From the NCBI GenBank assembly GCA_003485015.1, contig DNCN01000031.1, forward strand, positions 1 to 6,904: DNA of 6,904 bases, written 5' to 3'. The DNA comes from a bacterium. GTDB taxonomy: Bacteria > UBA9089. How positions within the stretch are numbered: position 1 is the first letter of the stretch; each line of letters opens with the position of its first letter. The notes below the pieces were generated by a model. The model had not been told where the DNA came from. It was given only the letters and a program-made list of their open reading frames with translations, and made no database searches. This document shows, in pieces, positions 1 to 6,378 of the stretch. The translations under genes were made by a program, and so were the position numbers.

Positions 1-384
1 GGTGGAGATGGCTGGGACTCCCCAAAACTGGTTAGCTTGGGAGGAGAGAGCGTTGAGGGTGGATACTTTTCCACCCACTTCTCAAAGGACGATCCTAGGG
101 AAGAGGTCCAAAGGTTTGTCAATGAATACCATGCACGATATGGACAGTTCCCAGACGCCTTGGCAGCTTTGGCTTATGATGCTTGTCTTATTCTATTTGA
201 GGCGATAAAGGAGGCCGGTTCTATAGAGAGAGCGGCCATTCGCAATGCCTTAGAGAGGACTAGTGAGCTCCAGGTCCTCTCAGGAAGGATCACCTTCGAC
301 TCCCAACGAAATCCATTAAAGAGCGCAGTCATTATGAAGATCCAGGATGGCAAACCAGTCTATGAAAAGACGGTGACTCCATGA
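1..384 (+). CDS. livJ: Branched-chain amino-acid-type ABC transporter substrate-binding protein, C-terminal part (5' end outside window)
   Basis: The reading frame is open from base 1 to a TGA at 382-384, giving the last 127 residues of a periplasmic binding protein of the Peripla_BP_6 (LivJ/LivK, leucine-binding) family. It captures the ligand outside the membrane and delivers it to the LivHM permease. The first residues (GDGWDSPKLVSLGG) match the segment typical of this family near the hinge between lobes. Further on come GGYFSTHFSKDDP, a Y/G-rich stretch before PDALAALAYDA, and the closing ITFD..RNPLKSAVIMKIQDGKPVY strand region. The signal peptide and N-terminal lobe lie upstream of the window. 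A TTG at 37 is internal and not the start. LivH begins 4 nt after the stop. The family also binds amides, urea and aromatic acids, so leucine/isoleucine/valine specificity is not proven. Family assignment is firm; ligand and exact gene symbol are inferred from context. Confidence 0.93.
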   Translation, partial: GGDGWDSPKLVSLGGESVEGGYFSTHFSKDDPREEVQRFVNEYHARYGQFPDALAALAYDACLILFEAIKEAGSIERAAIRNALERTSELQVLSGRITFDSQRNPLKSAVIMKIQDGKPVYEKTVTP

Positions 385-388
385 AGAG

Positions 389-1399
389 ATGAGTCGAAGA
401 AGGCTCAATCATCTCCTCTTTATTGCCCTTCTTATCACAGGTCTCTCCTTTTACGTCTCCTCTTTTGGTCTGATTGTCAGCTCTCAGCAGATCATAAATG
501 GTATCCAGAAGGGGAGTATGTATGCCCTCATTGCCTTAGGCTACACCATGGTCTATGGCATCATCCGGTTAATCAACTTTGCCCATGGCGATATCTTCAT
601 GATCGGGGTTTATCTATCTTGCTTTACTGGTGAACTCCTAATAAAAAGGGGCATAAGCGGAGCATTCCTCCTTTCAATGTTAGTTGCTATCTCTGGATGT
701 GTCCTATTGGGTGTTGCAATCGAGCGAGTGGCCTATAGACCCCTAAGAGATAAGCCACGTCTTACTATGCTCATTACAGCCTTAGGTGTTTCACTATTCT
801 TAGGGAACTTCCTCTCCCTTTCACCACATCAACTCCCCTTTCCTTTAAAGTATCTAGTCTTTGGGCCTGAGTTCCGCTCCTTTCCTATCCTTATCGAGGA
901 GAAGACTTATGAAATCTGGGGGGTGATCTTGAATAACATCAAGCTCATCAACTTAGGAATTGCCTTACTCTTGATGATCGTATTAGAATATATAGTTAAA
1001 TATACCCTATTGGGAAAGGCAATGCGGGCTACAGCCTTTAATAAAGAGGTCGCTCTACTTATGGGCATTGATATCAATAGGATAATTACCTTCACCTTTG
1101 CCTTAGGCGCTGGTTTAGCAGGGGTGGCTGGGATTATGTATGGCACAACCTATGGGGTGCTTCAATCTCCATATCTTGGGCTTTGGCCAGGGATCGTTGC
1201 CTTTGTTGCTGCTGTCTTGGGAGGTATTGGGAATATCCCTGGTGCCATGGTGGGGGGATTCCTGATGGGGACCATTGAGACCATCGCTACCTCCATCAAC
1301 TCTAGTCTTGGATATGGCGTTACCTTCCTCGTCCTGATCCTTGTGCTTTTAATCAAACCGCAAGGACTCTTGGGCAAGCCCACAGTAGAGAAGGCATGA
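389..1399 (+). CDS. livH: LivH-like branched-chain amino-acid ABC transporter permease
   Basis: A 336-residue inner-membrane permease of the BPD_transp_2 (LivH) family, which forms the translocation channel together with LivM. The hallmark YALIALGYTMVYGII and INFAHGD segments lie at about residues 45-68. A Gly/Ala-rich cytoplasmic loop (about 264-290, containing AAVLGGIGNIPGAMVGG) is the usual site of ATPase contact. Most of the chain is hydrophobic, with about 8-9 membrane spans. It is slightly longer than E. coli LivH (308 aa), because about 30 residues, including a hydrophobic segment at 8-29, precede the usual first conserved helix. An in-frame TGA at 374-376 rules out a start further upstream. 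The ribosome site is weak (GAAGAG touching the ATG), so translation is probably coupled to the preceding gene, which stops 4 nt before. Its TGA overlaps the next start as ATGA. Substrate is not determinable from this subunit. Confidence 0.95.
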   Translation: MSRRRLNHLLFIALLITGLSFYVSSFGLIVSSQQIINGIQKGSMYALIALGYTMVYGIIRLINFAHGDIFMIGVYLSCFTGELLIKRGISGAFLLSMLVAISGCVLLGVAIERVAYRPLRDKPRLTMLITALGVSLFLGNFLSLSPHQLPFPLKYLVFGPEFRSFPILIEEKTYEIWGVILNNIKLINLGIALLLMIVLEYIVKYTLLGKAMRATAFNKEVALLMGIDINRIITFTFALGAGLAGVAGIMYGTTYGVLQSPYLGLWPGIVAFVAAVLGGIGNIPGAMVGGFLMGTIETIATSINSSLGYGVTFLVLILVLLIKPQGLLGKPTVEKA

Positions 1400-2403
1400 A
1401 AAGGTTTGATTACAAATGGTTCTATGGCACCCTTATCTTAAGCGGGTTAATTCTTTGGATCTTAAACAGATACAATCTGGCTAAAGCTTACTACATCCAG
1501 ATATACCTACTCATCTCCATAAACATCATCTTGACCACTTCCCTCAATGTGATAAATGGCCTCTGTGGCCAATTCTCCATAGGGCACGCTGGCTTCATGG
1601 CCATTGGTGCCTATTCTTCAGCCCTATTCACTACTGTCCTTCCCAAAGTATGCCCGTCCCTATCCCCTCTCTTACTCAATCCTCTATCCAAGATCCTATT
1701 CTTCCTCTTTGCTCTTATCATCGGAGGGTTTGTGGCCGGATTTGTGGGCTATCTGATCGGCAAATCCGTCTTGAGGTTAAAAGGCGATTACCTAGCCATT
1801 GTCACCTTGGCCTTTGGGGAGGTCGTCCGTACCTCAATCAGGCTCACTGATGAACTGGCTGGCTTTTTGGATGGGATCGGGTGGAGGGTGTTGGGAGGAA
1901 TAGTTCTGGCCCTCGGTGGACCGAGGGGGCTTGGTGGCATTCCAAATCTTACCAATATCTTCTGGGCGTGTGGCTTCACTATTATGATCGTGGCGTTAAT
2001 CACTCGGTTGATCCACTCCTCTTATGGTCGGGCTTGGGTAGCCATCCGTGAAGATGAGATCGCCGCATCGGTTATGGGGATCGATACGACTCGTTTTAAG
2101 ATCTTGGCCTTCAGCCTCTCAAGTCTCTTAGCCGGCCTGGGTGGTGGGCTCTACGCTCATCTTTTGATGTTCATCCACCCCGACAGTTTCTCCTTCATCA
2201 AATCTATAGAATACCTGGTCTACCTCTATCTTGGAGGGATGGGGAGTATCATGGGCTCAATCATCTCCGCTACTACCCTTACTTTTCTCCTGGAGTTTTT
2301 GAGGATCATCCAGCTCCAACAGTGGCGATTGGTCATCTACCCGTTGATCCTTATCATCTTCATGTTGACTCGGCCAGGGGGGCTCTTCAGAAAGGACCTT
2401 TAA
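1396..2403 (+). CDS. livM: LivM-like branched-chain amino-acid ABC transporter permease
   Basis: A 335-residue membrane permease, the second channel subunit pairing with LivH. The conserved NGLCGQFSIGHAGFMAIGAY segment lies at 54-73. The LRLKGDYLAIVTLAFGEVVR block lies at about 126-145, and GGMGSIMGS in the ATPase-contact loop sits near the C-terminus. The sequence ends with the usual RPGGLF tail. It is shorter than E. coli LivM (425 aa) but within the range of LivM proteins lacking the long N-terminal extension. About 20 residues (ELAGFLDGIGWRVLGGIVLA) separate the EVVR block from the GGPRGLGGIP motif, which looks longer than usual for the family. The start ATG overlaps the livH stop by 4 bp, and GAGAAGG lies just 1 nt upstream, so translational coupling is likely. 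The stop shares one base with the livG start. Confidence 0.95.
   Translation: MKRFDYKWFYGTLILSGLILWILNRYNLAKAYYIQIYLLISINIILTTSLNVINGLCGQFSIGHAGFMAIGAYSSALFTTVLPKVCPSLSPLLLNPLSKILFFLFALIIGGFVAGFVGYLIGKSVLRLKGDYLAIVTLAFGEVVRTSIRLTDELAGFLDGIGWRVLGGIVLALGGPRGLGGIPNLTNIFWACGFTIMIVALITRLIHSSYGRAWVAIREDEIAASVMGIDTTRFKILAFSLSSLLAGLGGGLYAHLLMFIHPDSFSFIKSIEYLVYLYLGGMGSIMGSIISATTLTFLLEFLRIIQLQQWRLVIYPLILIIFMLTRPGGLFRKDL
1910..1927 (+). repeat. GC-rich perfect hairpin inside livM
   Basis: CCCTCGG-TGGA-CCGAGGG is a perfect 7-bp inverted repeat with a 4-nt loop. It lies within the codons for LGGPRG of the LivM-like gene, at about residues 172-177. There is no T-run after it (GGGGCTTGG follows), so it is not an intrinsic terminator. 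It may be only a by-product of encoding Gly-Gly-Pro-Arg-Gly, or it may affect RNA stability or relative subunit dosage within the operon. Confidence 0.45.
2391..2396 (+). promoter_or_regulatory. Ribosome binding site of livG, which decides its start
   Basis: AAAGGA lies at the very end of livM, with a 6-nt spacer before the ATG at 2403. This supports that ATG over an in-frame TTG 27 codons upstream, which would add a 27-residue tail unrelated to the family. Confidence 0.65.
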
Positions 2404-3170
2404 TGCTCAGGATAGACCACCTTTATAAATCGTTTGGAGGGATATCAGCAGTTAAGGACTTCAATCTACACATCAAGAAGGGTGTAATCTTCTCTATCAT
2501 CGGCCCAAATGGTGCAGGAAAGACAACCCTCTTCAATCTCATCACCGGTCTCTACTCACCAGATAGAGGAGATATCCAGCTCGAGGGTAGGGATGTTACT
2601 GGACTTCCACCACACCTCATCGCCAAGATGGGGATCTCTCGTACATTTCAGAATATAAGACTCTTTGAGAATCTAACCGTCTTAGACAATATCCGGGTGG
2701 GGTTCCATCTCAAACAGAATTATCGACTATCTGGGGTGATACTCAATTCCAAAGCTTACAAAAAGGAGGAAGAAGAAATAAAGGAAAGGACTCATTATCT
2801 CTTAAAGGGTTTCAAGATGGAAGGCTATCAAGACAACCTTGCCTCTAGTCTCCCCTACGGAGAACAGCGCAAGCTCGAGATCATCCGAGCCCTGGCCACT
2901 AATCCCAAACTTCTACTCTTGGATGAACCAGGGGCAGGTATGAATCATAAAGAACAAGAAGAAATAACCAATTTTATCCGCTGGATAAGGGATGAGTTTG
3001 AATTGACTATCCTCCTGATCGAACACCAGATGAAGGTGGTGATGAATATCTCGGAAAAGGTCATTGTTATGGATTTTGGTGAGACAATCGCTATGGGCAA
3101 ACCTCAGGAAATCCAGAACAACCCAAGAGTAATCGAGGCCTATCTGGGGGGAGAAGAATGCTTAAAGTAG
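2403..3170 (+). CDS. livG: LivG-like branched-chain amino-acid ABC transporter ATP-binding protein
   Basis: A 255-residue ABC ATPase, the same length as E. coli LivG. It hydrolyses ATP on the cytoplasmic face to drive transport through LivHM. The Walker A motif GPNGAGKT is at 34-41. The Q-loop Gln is at 83 within the family-typical GISRTFQNIRLF. The signature region LPYGEQRKLEIIRAL starts at 150. Walker B LLLLDEP with catalytic Glu175 is at 170-176, the D-loop region (GAGMN) is at 177-181, and the switch His208 lies in LLIEHQM. The signature is YGEQR rather than the canonical SGGQ, which is normal for LivG. The start at 2403 gives the expected MLRIDHLYKSFGG opening. It overlaps the livM stop by one base (TAATG) and overlaps livF by 13 bp. 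All catalytic residues are present, so the protein should be active as a heterodimer with LivF. Confidence 0.96.
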   Translation: MLRIDHLYKSFGGISAVKDFNLHIKKGVIFSIIGPNGAGKTTLFNLITGLYSPDRGDIQLEGRDVTGLPPHLIAKMGISRTFQNIRLFENLTVLDNIRVGFHLKQNYRLSGVILNSKAYKKEEEEIKERTHYLLKGFKMEGYQDNLASSLPYGEQRKLEIIRALATNPKLLLLDEPGAGMNHKEQEEITNFIRWIRDEFELTILLIEHQMKVVMNISEKVIVMDFGETIAMGKPQEIQNNPRVIEAYLGGEECLK

Positions 3171-3859
3171 AAGATCTTGAGATTTACTATCATCAGATCA
3201 GGGCACTCACGGGTATCTCCTTCGAAGTGGATAAAGGTGAGATTTGCGCCCTCTTAGGCGCAAACGGCGCAGGAAAGACCACTACTCTCCGAGCTATCTC
3301 AGGACTCCTCAAGCCTTTTAGAGGAAGGATTCTCTTTATGGATAGAGAGATCACTTCCCTACCACCCCATGAGATCGTCCGCAAGGGAATCATTCATGTC
3401 CCTGAAGGGAGAGGAGTATTCGAGGAACTGACCGTCTTGGAAAACTTAGAGCTGGGAGGCTATCTGGTAAAAGAAAGGGAGACGATCAAGAAGAATCTTT
3501 CGCATGTCTATGAGCTCTTTCCTGTGCTCTATGAACGGAGGAGACAACTGGCCGGAACGCTCTCTGGTGGAGAACAGCAGATGCTTGCCATAGGAAGAGG
3601 GTTGCTTGCCCATCCCAGACTCCTCCTTCTGGATGAACCCTCCTTAGGACTCAGTCCAATCTTGGTCAAGAGGATCTCACAGACGATAAAGAGGATCAAT
3701 GAGGAGGGGGTGACTATCCTCTTGGTTGAGCAGAATATCCATATGGCAGTAGAGCTTACCCATCGGGGTTATCTCTTGGAGACCGGAAGCCTCCTCCTTG
3801 AGGGAGAAGGGAGAGAGCTCTTAAAGAACGAGAAGGTCAAGGAGGCCTATCTTGGATGA
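3158..3859 (+). CDS. livF: LivF-like branched-chain amino-acid ABC transporter ATP-binding protein
   Basis: A 233-residue ABC ATPase, close to the 237 residues of E. coli LivF, and the partner of the LivG-like subunit. Walker A GANGAGKT is at 34-41. The Q-loop position falls in the LivF-specific VPEGRGVF at 81-88, with Glu83 in place of Gln. The signature LSGGEQQ is at 135-141 and Walker B LLLLDEP with Glu160 is at 155-161. GLSP is at 164-167 and VEQN at 190-193 replaces the switch histidine. The PEGR and EQN substitutions are standard for LivF and are not defects. The start ATG is preceded by a G-rich ribosome site (GGGGGGAG at 3146-3153) inside livG, giving a 13-bp overlap. Its 3' end carries the ribosome site for the next gene and overlaps that gene by 8 bp. 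Confidence 0.96.
   Translation: MLKVEDLEIYYHQIRALTGISFEVDKGEICALLGANGAGKTTTLRAISGLLKPFRGRILFMDREITSLPPHEIVRKGIIHVPEGRGVFEELTVLENLELGGYLVKERETIKKNLSHVYELFPVLYERRRQLAGTLSGGEQQMLAIGRGLLAHPRLLLLDEPSLGLSPILVKRISQTIKRINEEGVTILLVEQNIHMAVELTHRGYLLETGSLLLEGEGRELLKNEKVKEAYLG
3839..3845 (+). promoter_or_regulatory. Strong ribosome binding site supporting the TTG start of the propeller gene
   Basis: AAGGAGG lies within the last codons of livF, with a 6-nt spacer before TTG 3852. An ATG at 3856 overlaps the livF stop as ATGA but reads only four codons (M-I-R-H) before a TAG. The TTG is therefore the credible initiation codon. Confidence 0.8.
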
Positions 3860-5168
3860 TAAGACATTAGATATTGGAAGAAGGCTTGAGCTCTTTGTGG
3901 ATGACTATCTCGTTAAAGAGATGAAGGGACTTTCTCTAAGGCTCCACAGCCCCACCCCAGAAGAGACCGTGATCCAGTTTGATAGACCCTGGGAGGGTCC
4001 CTATAGTGCTTATGTTACTGTCATGAAGAATGGAGACCACTTTCGGATGTATTACCGAGGTTCAGGAGAGGGGGGATGGGAGGTCACCTGTTATGCCGAA
4101 AGTAGAGATGGAATTGAATGGACTAGGCCCAATCTTGGCCTCTATCCCTGGAATGGTGATATGGAGAATAACATCGTCTGGATTGGGCCAGGAACCCATA
4201 ACTTTGCACCCTTCAAAGATGAGAATCCAAATGTTCCATCTAATCAGCTCTACAAGGCAATTGGTGGTGGGCCACTCTTTGCCTTTGCCTCTCCAGACGG
4301 CATCCATTGGAGGAAGATGTACGATGAGCCGATAATCACTCAAGGGACATTCGACTCTCATAATCTAGCCTTTTGGGATACAGCCAGAGAGAGGTATGTA
4401 TGTTATCTTCGGGACTATCTTCGAGGCATTCGAGGGGTTCGCTACTCTATCTCAAGAGACTTCAAAGACTGGACTACCCCTTGCTGGATCGATCTTGGTG
4501 AGACCCCCCAAGAACATCTCTATACTAATGGTATAATCCCCTACTTTCGGGCACCCCATATCTATCTGGCATTTCCCAAGCGTTTCTTTCCAGATCGCTG
4601 GGCGATAAAGAGTAATCCTGAACCAGGTGTATCTGATGCCGTCTTTATGAGTAGTCGGGATGGAGAGAGGTGGGACCGCCGGTTTATGGAGGCGTTCATC
4701 AGACCTGGACCTGACCCAAATAACTGGACCCACCGGAGCAATATGCCTGCCTGGGGTATTCTCCAGACTGATAAGAAAGAAATCTCAATCTACTACAGCC
4801 AATATTACTTCAAATCAGGGTGCAACCTGAGACGAGGAAGTCTGCGGATCGATGGATTCGTCTCTATCCATGCGAACTACCAAGGTGGGGAGTTTGTTAC
4901 CCATCCCCTCAGCTTTCTCGGTAATGAACTTTCGATAAATTATGCCACTTCAGCTTGTGATCTAATCCTCGTTGAAGTCCAAGATATAGAAGGAACTCCT
5001 ATACCTGGTTATATCCTCAAGGAGTGTCACCAGATCTATGGTGATGAAGTAGAACGTATCGTCTCCTGGAGAGGGGGTTCTAATCTGGGTGGATTCCAAT
5101 CGAAAGGGATTCGCCTCAGATTCCTGATGAGAGATGCCGATCTCTACTCCCTCCGTTTTAGACCTTAA
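3852..5168 (+). CDS. GH32/GH43-like five-bladed beta-propeller protein, putative cytoplasmic glycosidase-like enzyme
   Basis: A 438-residue protein starting at TTG. It resembles a large family of propeller proteins, usually annotated as hypothetical or GH32-like, that opens with an LFVDDYL motif (here residues 14-20) and ends with a small beta-sandwich. Blade-like repeats of the form S-x-D-G-x-x-W occur at 84-90, 147-153 and 268-274, with a variant SRDFKDW at 201-207. They recall sialidase Asp-boxes. Other conserved-looking blocks are TFDSHNLAFWD (166-176), HLYTNGIIPYFRAPHIY (222-238) and PKRFFP (242-247). The C-terminal part has PIPGY (383-387), VSWRGG (404-409) and RDADLYSLRF (427-436). There is no signal peptide or membrane segment, so it is predicted cytoplasmic. 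The next in-frame ATG (residue 24) would delete LFVDDYL, supporting the TTG. It overlaps livF by 8 bp and is the last gene of the transporter operon. Substrate, catalytic residues and even enzymatic activity are not established; the fold assignment is by motif recognition only. Confidence 0.8.
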   Translation: MDDKTLDIGRRLELFVDDYLVKEMKGLSLRLHSPTPEETVIQFDRPWEGPYSAYVTVMKNGDHFRMYYRGSGEGGWEVTCYAESRDGIEWTRPNLGLYPWNGDMENNIVWIGPGTHNFAPFKDENPNVPSNQLYKAIGGGPLFAFASPDGIHWRKMYDEPIITQGTFDSHNLAFWDTARERYVCYLRDYLRGIRGVRYSISRDFKDWTTPCWIDLGETPQEHLYTNGIIPYFRAPHIYLAFPKRFFPDRWAIKSNPEPGVSDAVFMSSRDGERWDRRFMEAFIRPGPDPNNWTHRSNMPAWGILQTDKKEISIYYSQYYFKSGCNLRRGSLRIDGFVSIHANYQGGEFVTHPLSFLGNELSINYATSACDLILVEVQDIEGTPIPGYILKECHQIYGDEVERIVSWRGGSNLGGFQSKGIRLRFLMRDADLYSLRFRP

Positions 5169-5171
5169 ATA

Positions 5172-5212
5172 CCTATCATCTCGATAGGACTAAAGAATCG
5201 ACTATTGATAGG
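5172..5212. repeat. CCTATC/GATAGG half-site cluster after the transporter operon
   Basis: CCTATC (5172-5177) and GATAGG (5183-5188) form a 6-bp inverted repeat with a 5-nt spacer, beginning 3 nt after the propeller stop codon. A second direct copy, GATAGGA, is at 5207-5213; the first direct copy is GATAGGA at 5183-5189. The arms of the inverted pair are 11 bp apart centre to centre, about one helical turn. The last copy overlaps the putative -35 of the next gene. No T-run follows the hairpin directly (TTTTT is at 5220-5224), so it is a poor intrinsic terminator. It could be an operator or a chance repeat. Confidence 0.4.
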
Positions 5213-5234
5213 ATATGGGTTTTTAGAGTATATT
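5205..5234 (+). promoter_or_regulatory. Candidate sigma-70-type promoter for the bactofilin-like gene
   Basis: TTGATA (5205-5210, five of six matches to TTGACA) and TATATT (5229-5234, five of six matches to TATAAT) are separated by 18 bp. Transcription would begin near 5241, leaving a leader of about 40 nt before the ATG at 5281. A weaker alternative is TTTAGA (5222-5227), a 17-bp spacer and AATAAT (5245-5250). Confidence 0.5.
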
Positions 5235-5266
5235 TCGGGGTATAAATAATCCCCTAATCTTAAGAG

Positions 5267-5275
5267 AGAAGGTGA
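5267..5275 (+). promoter_or_regulatory. Ribosome binding site of the bactofilin-like gene
   Basis: AGAAGGTGA differs at one position from the ideal AGGAGGTGA and sits 5 nt before ATG 5281. The GTG at 5272 lies inside this element, which argues against GTG as the start. Confidence 0.75.
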
Positions 5276-5280
5276 AATCC

Positions 5281-6366
5281 ATGAAAAAGCTGTTAAAATC
5301 TAAAGTCTTAGGATTGAGTTTAATATTCTTATTGGGTGGTCTTTCCTCTCTTTCGAGTGCCTTCGAGGTAGAAAAGGGTAATAGAGAGATAACTATCAAC
5401 AGGAAGATAGAGGGGGATTTGATTGTTGTAGGAAAGGGAGTAAGGATAGAAGAAGATATTGGAGGCGATCTGATTGCCCTATCTACAGAGATGGTAGTAA
5501 TAAAAGGAGACGTAAAGGATGATGCCAATATTCTTGGTAAGACAATTCTGGTTGAGGGAGTCATAGGGAATGATTTGAGAGTGGGTGGGCTGACGATTCG
5601 GGTAAAGAATAGAGTGGATGACGGTGTCTTCGCATCTGGTGAGGATATCATCTTTGATGAAGATTCAGAGATCGGTGGTGATGTAGTAGCCTGGGGCGAA
5701 AGGATTGAAATAGGAGGAAGGATCAATGGCGATGCAAGAATCTATAGTGAGAGTCTCATCTTAAGTGATTCTGCAATTATTGAAGGGGATCTCTATTATG
5801 ATGTTCAAGAGGCGAATATAAAGTCAGGTGCAATCGTTAAGGGTGAGATCAGCAAAAGAGAGAGGATCAAAAAAGAAGTCAAGAAAGGGTTTAGATTCCC
5901 TTGGCTTAAGATTATTTTGTTATGGCCTACTCTTCTGCTAATTGCTATCCTCTCCTCTTTACTCTATCCCAAGCTCATCTCTGAAGCAGCTAAAACAAGT
6001 TGGTCTTGGAAAGCCCTGGGAATAGGATTCATGTACCTTATTGCCGTTCCAGTAATCATTCTTATGCTGACGATTACAATCCTGGGTCTCCCCTTAGCCT
6101 TAATCCTATTTCTCTTCTACCTTATCTCTCTCTATGTAGCTAAGATCTTCTTTGGGATATTTTTAGGAATGCAGATAATAAAGGGATTTAAGAGAGACAA
6201 TCTGATTCTTGCAACAGTTGTTGGGGTTCTGGTTCTGATGTTGATCCTCTCCATACCAATCGTTGGTGAAATAGTTGGCCTCTTCGCTACCCTCCTTGGT
6301 TTAGGGACAATGGTATTAGTAAAGAAGGATACCTATTCAAAGATGAAAGAGATAGAATTGATTTGA
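5281..6366 (+). CDS. Secreted bactofilin-like beta-solenoid protein with multi-spanning C-terminal membrane domain
   Basis: A 361-residue protein. Residues 1-27 look like a signal peptide: KK near the start, a hydrophobic core at about 9-21, and likely cleavage after SSA at 27. Residues about 36-190 form short beta strands with recurring Gly-Asp turns (GD at 45, 62, 76, 133, 150 and 169). The 17-19 residue spacing of several of these is typical of the right-handed beta-solenoid of bactofilin/polymer-forming proteins. A basic linker (191-203, rich in K and R) leads into four or five predicted membrane segments at about 209-229, 245-268, 270-300, 308-327 and 329-347. A short charged tail follows. 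If the signal peptide is real, the solenoid faces the periplasm or exterior, unlike cytosolic bactofilins. A role in envelope structure or adhesion is possible but unproven. The gene has its own promoter candidate. By eye it uses more ATA/ATT and GTA codons than the liv genes, so it appears A+T-richer. Confidence 0.82.
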   Translation: MKKLLKSKVLGLSLIFLLGGLSSLSSAFEVEKGNREITINRKIEGDLIVVGKGVRIEEDIGGDLIALSTEMVVIKGDVKDDANILGKTILVEGVIGNDLRVGGLTIRVKNRVDDGVFASGEDIIFDEDSEIGGDVVAWGERIEIGGRINGDARIYSESLILSDSAIIEGDLYYDVQEANIKSGAIVKGEISKRERIKKEVKKGFRFPWLKIILLWPTLLLIAILSSLLYPKLISEAAKTSWSWKALGIGFMYLIAVPVIILMLTITILGLPLALILFLFYLISLYVAKIFFGIFLGMQIIKGFKRDNLILATVVGVLVLMLILSIPIVGEIVGLFATLLGLGTMVLVKKDTYSKMKEIELI

Positions 6367-6375
6367 GCTCAAATC
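6360..6375. repeat. 16-bp perfect palindrome spanning the stop codon
   Basis: GATTTGAGCTCAAATC is perfectly self-complementary and contains the TGA stop (6364-6366) of the bactofilin-like gene. In RNA it could form a 6-bp stem around AGCU. A run of eight T (6392-6399) follows only after 16 nt, so it does not fit a standard intrinsic terminator. It may still be part of an imperfect one. Confidence 0.4.
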
Positions 6376-6378
6376 CAA

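Noticed and set aside
2322..2402. Longer LivG from an upstream in-frame TTG
   Set aside because: The added 27 residues are the out-of-frame reading of the livM end. ATG 2403 has AAAGGA 6 nt upstream and gives exactly the usual LivG length of 255.
3398..3739. LivF with Glu in the Q-loop (PEGR) and EQN in place of the switch histidine, as possible loss of function
   Set aside because: These are the normal LivF-type residues, not mutations. Walker A, signature and Walker B are intact.
3856..3870. ATG overlapping the livF stop as ATGA, apparently a classic coupled start
   Set aside because: This frame meets TAG after four codons, whereas the TTG at 3852 opens 438 codons with the conserved LFVDDYL near its beginning.
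4062..4733. Minus-strand open frames (4062-4361 and 4452-4733) inside the propeller gene
   Set aside because: Both lie wholly within a convincing + strand gene, show no family motifs, and are typical antisense shadows.
5172..5188. Intrinsic terminator for the transporter operon
   Set aside because: The stem is only 6 bp with a 5-nt loop, and no T-run follows directly. TTTTT comes 31 nt later, so I list it as a repeat only.
5272..5280. GTG start for the bactofilin-like protein
   Set aside because: The GTG is part of the ribosome site that serves ATG 5281, and the GTG itself has only a weak upstream site.
5223..5726. 167-residue minus-strand open frame opposite the bactofilin-like gene
   Set aside because: Its Ser/Pro/Ile-rich composition mirrors the Gly/Asp/Glu-rich sense codons, it has no recognisable domain, and the + strand gene in the same place has a signal peptide, repeats and a strong ribosome site.
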